Source of the DNA: Sphingomonas endolithica | GTDB taxonomy: Bacteria; Pseudomonadota; Alphaproteobacteria; Sphingomonadales; Sphingomonadaceae | Direction of reading: 5' to 3' | Assembly (NCBI RefSeq): GCF_025231525.1 | Contig: NZ_CP103057.1 | Span: 1,071,001 to 1,135,000, forward strand | Length of the DNA stretch: 64,000 nucleotides | Shown here: piece by piece, positions 61,639-64,000 of the stretch | How positions within the stretch are numbered: the stretch's first letter is position 1 | How the letters are laid out: each line of letters begins with the position of its first letter | Translations under genes and position numbers: made by a program | The notes under the pieces: model-generated | Seen by the model: the letters and a program-made list of their open reading frames with translations, nothing else | What the model was told of the DNA's origin: nothing | Database searches by the model: none

Positions 61639-63546
61639 ATGCTGAAATCGTTGCTGATCGCCAATCGTGGCGAGATCGCCTGCCGCATCATCCGTACCGC
61701 ACGGAAGATGGGAATTCGCACGGTCGCGGTATATTCCGATGCCGATACCAAGGCGCTGCACGTCCGGCAGGCCGATGAGGCGGTGCATATCGGCCCCTCC
61801 CCGGCGCGCGAAAGCTATCTGGTCGGCGACAAGATCATCGCCGCTGCGCTCGAAACGGGGGCCGAGGCGATCCATCCCGGCTACGGCTTCCTTTCGGAGA
61901 ACGCCGATTTCGCGCAAGCCGTGCTCGACGCCGGCCTGATCTGGGTCGGCCCCAACCCCGACAGCATCCGCGCCATGGGGCTGAAGGATGCCGCCAAGGA
62001 GCGCATGATCGCCGCCGGCGTGCCGGTGACCCCCGGCTATCTCGGCGCGGACCAATCGCCCGAGCGGCTGGCCGCAGAGGCCGATAAAGTCGGCTATCCC
62101 GTGTTGATCAAGGCGGTGGCCGGCGGCGGCGGCAAGGGCATGCGCCGCGTCGACGATCCCGCCGACTTTGCCGACGCCTTGCTCAGCTGCCAGCGCGAGG
62201 CCGCGTCCAGCTTCGGCAACACGGACGTATTGATCGAGAAATATATCCTCTCGCCGCGCCATATCGAGGTGCAGGTGTTCGGCGATCGCCATGGCAACGT
62301 CGTCCACCTGTTCGAACGCGATTGCAGCCTGCAGCGCCGCCACCAGAAGGTGATAGAGGAAGCCCCCGCGCCCGGCATGGACGAGGCCACCCGCGCCTCG
62401 ATCTGCGACGCAGCCGTGAAAGCGGCCAAGGCGGTGGACTATGTCGGCGCCGGCACGATCGAGTTCATCGCCGATACCAGCGAAGGCCTGCGCGCCGACC
62501 GCATCTGGTTCATGGAAATGAACACCCGGCTACAGGTCGAGCACCCGGTCACCGAGGAGATTACCGGCCAGGATCTGGTCGAGTGGCAGCTCCGCGTGGC
62601 GAGTGGGGAAGTACTGCCCAAGCGGCAGGAGGAGCTCAAGATCAACGGCTGGGCGATGGAAGCGCGGCTGTATGCGGAAAATCCCGCTACCGGCTTTCTG
62701 CCGTCAACAGGGCGGCTAGACCATCTCATGATCCCATCGGACGAGCGGATCGAGACGGGAGTAGAAGAGCGCGACACCATCTCACCATTCTACGATCCGA
62801 TGATCGCCAAGATCGTCAGCTGGGGTGACACACGCGAGACTGCGTTGATTGATCTCGAAAAAGCCTGCCGGGCTGTCGAATGCGAACCGGTGAAGACCAA
62901 CGCCTGGTTCCTTGCGCGATTGCTCGGTCATCCCGAGTTTCGCGTGGGAGATGTCACCACCGGGTTCATTGCTGAGCATATCGATGATCTTTGCGAACCT
63001 CCACTTCCCTCCGGTGCGCTACTGCAATATGCGGCAGACGATCTGGCTTTCGACGCCTCGAACATGTCGGCGGCGTTCGGAAGTGCTCTCTTCGAGCTGA
63101 CCCAAACCCGGTTTGGATTCCGCCTGAATGCACCACCGCGTCGCGATGTTCGACTCAGCGTTAATGGCCATGTTTCCGCAGTCGAGGTCGGCGATCATGC
63201 GCTGTGGTACGATCATACTCGCACGACGGTCAAAGACGGACCGCTCACCACCTATTTTGAGGATGGCGCGGCGTTCGTCATTGGCGGCGACAGAGCATAT
63301 GGCTCCGCCGCCGGCACCGCCGCCGACGGCGCGATCCTCTCGCCCATGCCCGGCCGCATCATCGCAGTCGATGTCACCGAAGGCGAAACCGTCACCAAGG
63401 GCCAGAAACTCGTTACGCTGGAGGCGATGAAGATGGAACACAGTCTCGTCGCCCCGTTCGACGGCACGGTGGAGACACTCGCGGCGGTGATCGGCGGTCA
63501 GGTATCGGAAGGCGCAGTGCTGGCGAAGATCACCGCCACCGCCTAA
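61639..63546 (+). CDS. Biotin carboxylase/carrier (alpha) subunit of methylcrotonyl-CoA carboxylase
   Basis: Carboxylates biotin with bicarbonate and ATP, then passes it to the beta subunit at 58873. The 635-residue protein has the ATP-grasp biotin carboxylase (~1-450: LLIANRGEIACRIIRTARK, EAIHPGYGFLSENADFAQ, GGGGKGMRRV, FERDCSLQRRHQK) and a C-terminal biotinyl domain with the biotin-acceptor Lys in LEAMKMEHSL (~596). The middle linker is of the acyl-CoA carboxylase type. Composition from about 62640 to 63290 is less GC-rich than the flanks, which suggests a recombined part. Confidence 0.94.
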   Translation: MLKSLLIANRGEIACRIIRTARKMGIRTVAVYSDADTKALHVRQADEAVHIGPSPARESYLVGDKIIAAALETGAEAIHPGYGFLSENADFAQAVLDAGLIWVGPNPDSIRAMGLKDAAKERMIAAGVPVTPGYLGADQSPERLAAEADKVGYPVLIKAVAGGGGKGMRRVDDPADFADALLSCQREAASSFGNTDVLIEKYILSPRHIEVQVFGDRHGNVVHLFERDCSLQRRHQKVIEEAPAPGMDEATRASICDAAVKAAKAVDYVGAGTIEFIADTSEGLRADRIWFMEMNTRLQVEHPVTEEITGQDLVEWQLRVASGEVLPKRQEELKINGWAMEARLYAENPATGFLPSTGRLDHLMIPSDERIETGVEERDTISPFYDPMIAKIVSWGDTRETALIDLEKACRAVECEPVKTNAWFLARLLGHPEFRVGDVTTGFIAEHIDDLCEPPLPSGALLQYAADDLAFDASNMSAAFGSALFELTQTRFGFRLNAPPRRDVRLSVNGHVSAVEVGDHALWYDHTRTTVKDGPLTTYFEDGAAFVIGGDRAYGSAAGTAADGAILSPMPGRIIAVDVTEGETVTKGQKLVTLEAMKMEHSLVAPFDGTVETLAAVIGGQVSEGAVLAKITATA

Positions 63547-63547
63547 T

Positions 63548-63650
63548 GCTCCCCGGCGCAGGCCGAGGCCCAGTCGCGGCACGCGCGTTGGCGGATGCCG
63601 CGCCTCGTACCACCACCTCCCGCCCAGGCCCAGCCTTGGCCAGCGAAGCA
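63548..63650. repeat. Degraded palindrome pair, family A
   Basis: CTCCCCGGCGCAGGCC and an eroded inverse unit (GCCCAGCCTTGGCCAGCG) frame about 60 bases between the carboxylase and MaoC genes. Confidence 0.6.
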
Positions 63651-63662
63651 AGGAACAAGAAT

Positions 63663-64000
63663 ATGGCCGGCCGCTACTATGACGAATGGCAGATAGGCGA
63701 CCGCCTCGCCCACGACATTCGCCGCACGGTGACGGAGACCGACAACCTCCTCTTCTCCACCATGACGCACAACCCGCAACCGCTGCACCTCGATGCCGAG
63801 GCTGCCAAAGCCAGCGAGTTCGGCCAGATCCTCGTCAACGGTACCTTCACCTTCGCGCTGATGGTCGGCCTGTCGGTGGGAGACACCACGCTCGGCACGC
63901 TCGTCGCCAATCTCGGCTACGACAAGCTCATCCACCCGAACCCGGTGTTCATCGGCGACACGATGCGCGCCAAGAGCGAAGTGACGGACCTTAAGGACAG
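63663..64000 (+). CDS. MaoC-family enoyl-CoA hydratase/dehydratase (cut by window edge)
   Basis: N-terminal part of a hot-dog-fold hydratase, with MAGRYYDEWQIGD, the catalytic region HNPQPLHLDAEAA (Asn/His-containing, ~36-48) and VNGTFTFALMVGLSVGDT. About 112 residues are visible; the end is outside the window. AAGGAACAAGAAT precedes ATG 63663. Its place after the methylcrotonyl-CoA carboxylase subunits fits leucine or branched-chain acyl-CoA breakdown. Confidence 0.88.
   Translation, partial: MAGRYYDEWQIGDRLAHDIRRTVTETDNLLFSTMTHNPQPLHLDAEAAKASEFGQILVNGTFTFALMVGLSVGDTTLGTLVANLGYDKLIHPNPVFIGDTMRAKSEVTDLKD

Noticed and set aside
60909..61751. N-terminal extension of the DUF559 frame
   Set aside because: The long minus-strand frame continues through the repeat and antisense to the NTF2-like and carboxylase genes; the family's usual length matches a start at 60908.
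1..64000. CRISPR arrays, rRNA operons, transposases and phage genes
   Set aside because: None found by eye: no regular spaced repeats, no rRNA sequence, and no transposase or integrase motifs.

Overview
The window looks like a chromosomal segment of a Sphingomonas-like alphaproteobacterium (order Sphingomonadales). The evidence is high GC, protein sequences typical of sphingomonads (a 531-residue isocitrate lyase, a ScfR-type regulator, a type II DAHP synthase, a DUF4893 lipoprotein), and many extragenic palindromic repeats of the kind scattered through such genomes. No rRNA, CRISPR array, phage module or transposase was seen. Two tRNA genes are present, Ala(CGC) and Glu(CTC).

Layout. 1-7.3 kb: the N-terminal part of a TonB-dependent receptor, S-adenosylhomocysteinase with a palindromic operator, YqgE, a peroxiredoxin, and AMP nucleosidase between two low-complexity small proteins. 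7.3-12.2 kb: minus-strand M2 peptidase, hydrolase, GFA-fold protein, DUF2238 membrane protein and aspartate-semialdehyde dehydrogenase. 12.7-17.9 kb: isocitrate lyase, an S41 lipoprotein protease and the ScfR-type regulator, then a possible structured RNA. 17.9-22.6 kb: CDF transporter, DUF4893 lipoprotein, 3-hydroxybutyrate dehydrogenase with a patatin-like lipase, and a YpfJ-type metallopeptidase. 22.7-25.0 kb: tRNA-Ala followed by four genes I do not recognise. 25.2-31.9 kb: a DUF2339/DUF3999 pair and a divergent MFS/LysR pair. 32.0-39.8 kb: dUTPase, a MoeB-like enzyme, UDP-sugar genes (wecB, wecC, galU) enclosed by two inverted copies of a ~180-bp MITE-like repeat, and two membrane-anchored FKBPs. 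39.8-44.7 kb: rpsU, cysS, a hydroxyacid dehydrogenase, and type II DAHP synthase preceded in frame by a helix-turn-helix segment.

44.8-48.4 kb: a GT2-GtrA glycosyltransferase, then a radical SAM gene and a GT4 gene that together carry three single-base frame disruptions. The GT4 reading frame runs into tRNA-Glu, which is followed by a decayed copy of its own 3' half. 48.4-53.9 kb: minus-strand MFS exporter, SDR (catalytic Tyr replaced by Phe), aldo/keto reductase, PRISE-like reductase and MDR alcohol dehydrogenase. 54.0-58.6 kb: ABC ATPase plus a 1196-residue ABC permease fused to an M1 zinc peptidase. 58.9-64.0 kb: methylcrotonyl-CoA carboxylase genes (leucine breakdown), interrupted by a DUF559 nuclease-like gene that is bracketed by inverted repeats, and a MaoC dehydratase cut by the window edge.

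The most interesting items are the repeat-bracketed DUF559 unit, the HTH-DAHP synthase read-through, the permease-peptidase fusion, the clustered frameshifts next to the tRNA-Glu remnant, the 34-bp repeat upstream of both asd and the carboxylase gene, the MITE-like pair, and several long perfect palindromes at promoters. The extragenic palindromes fall into at least five families and sit almost only between genes.
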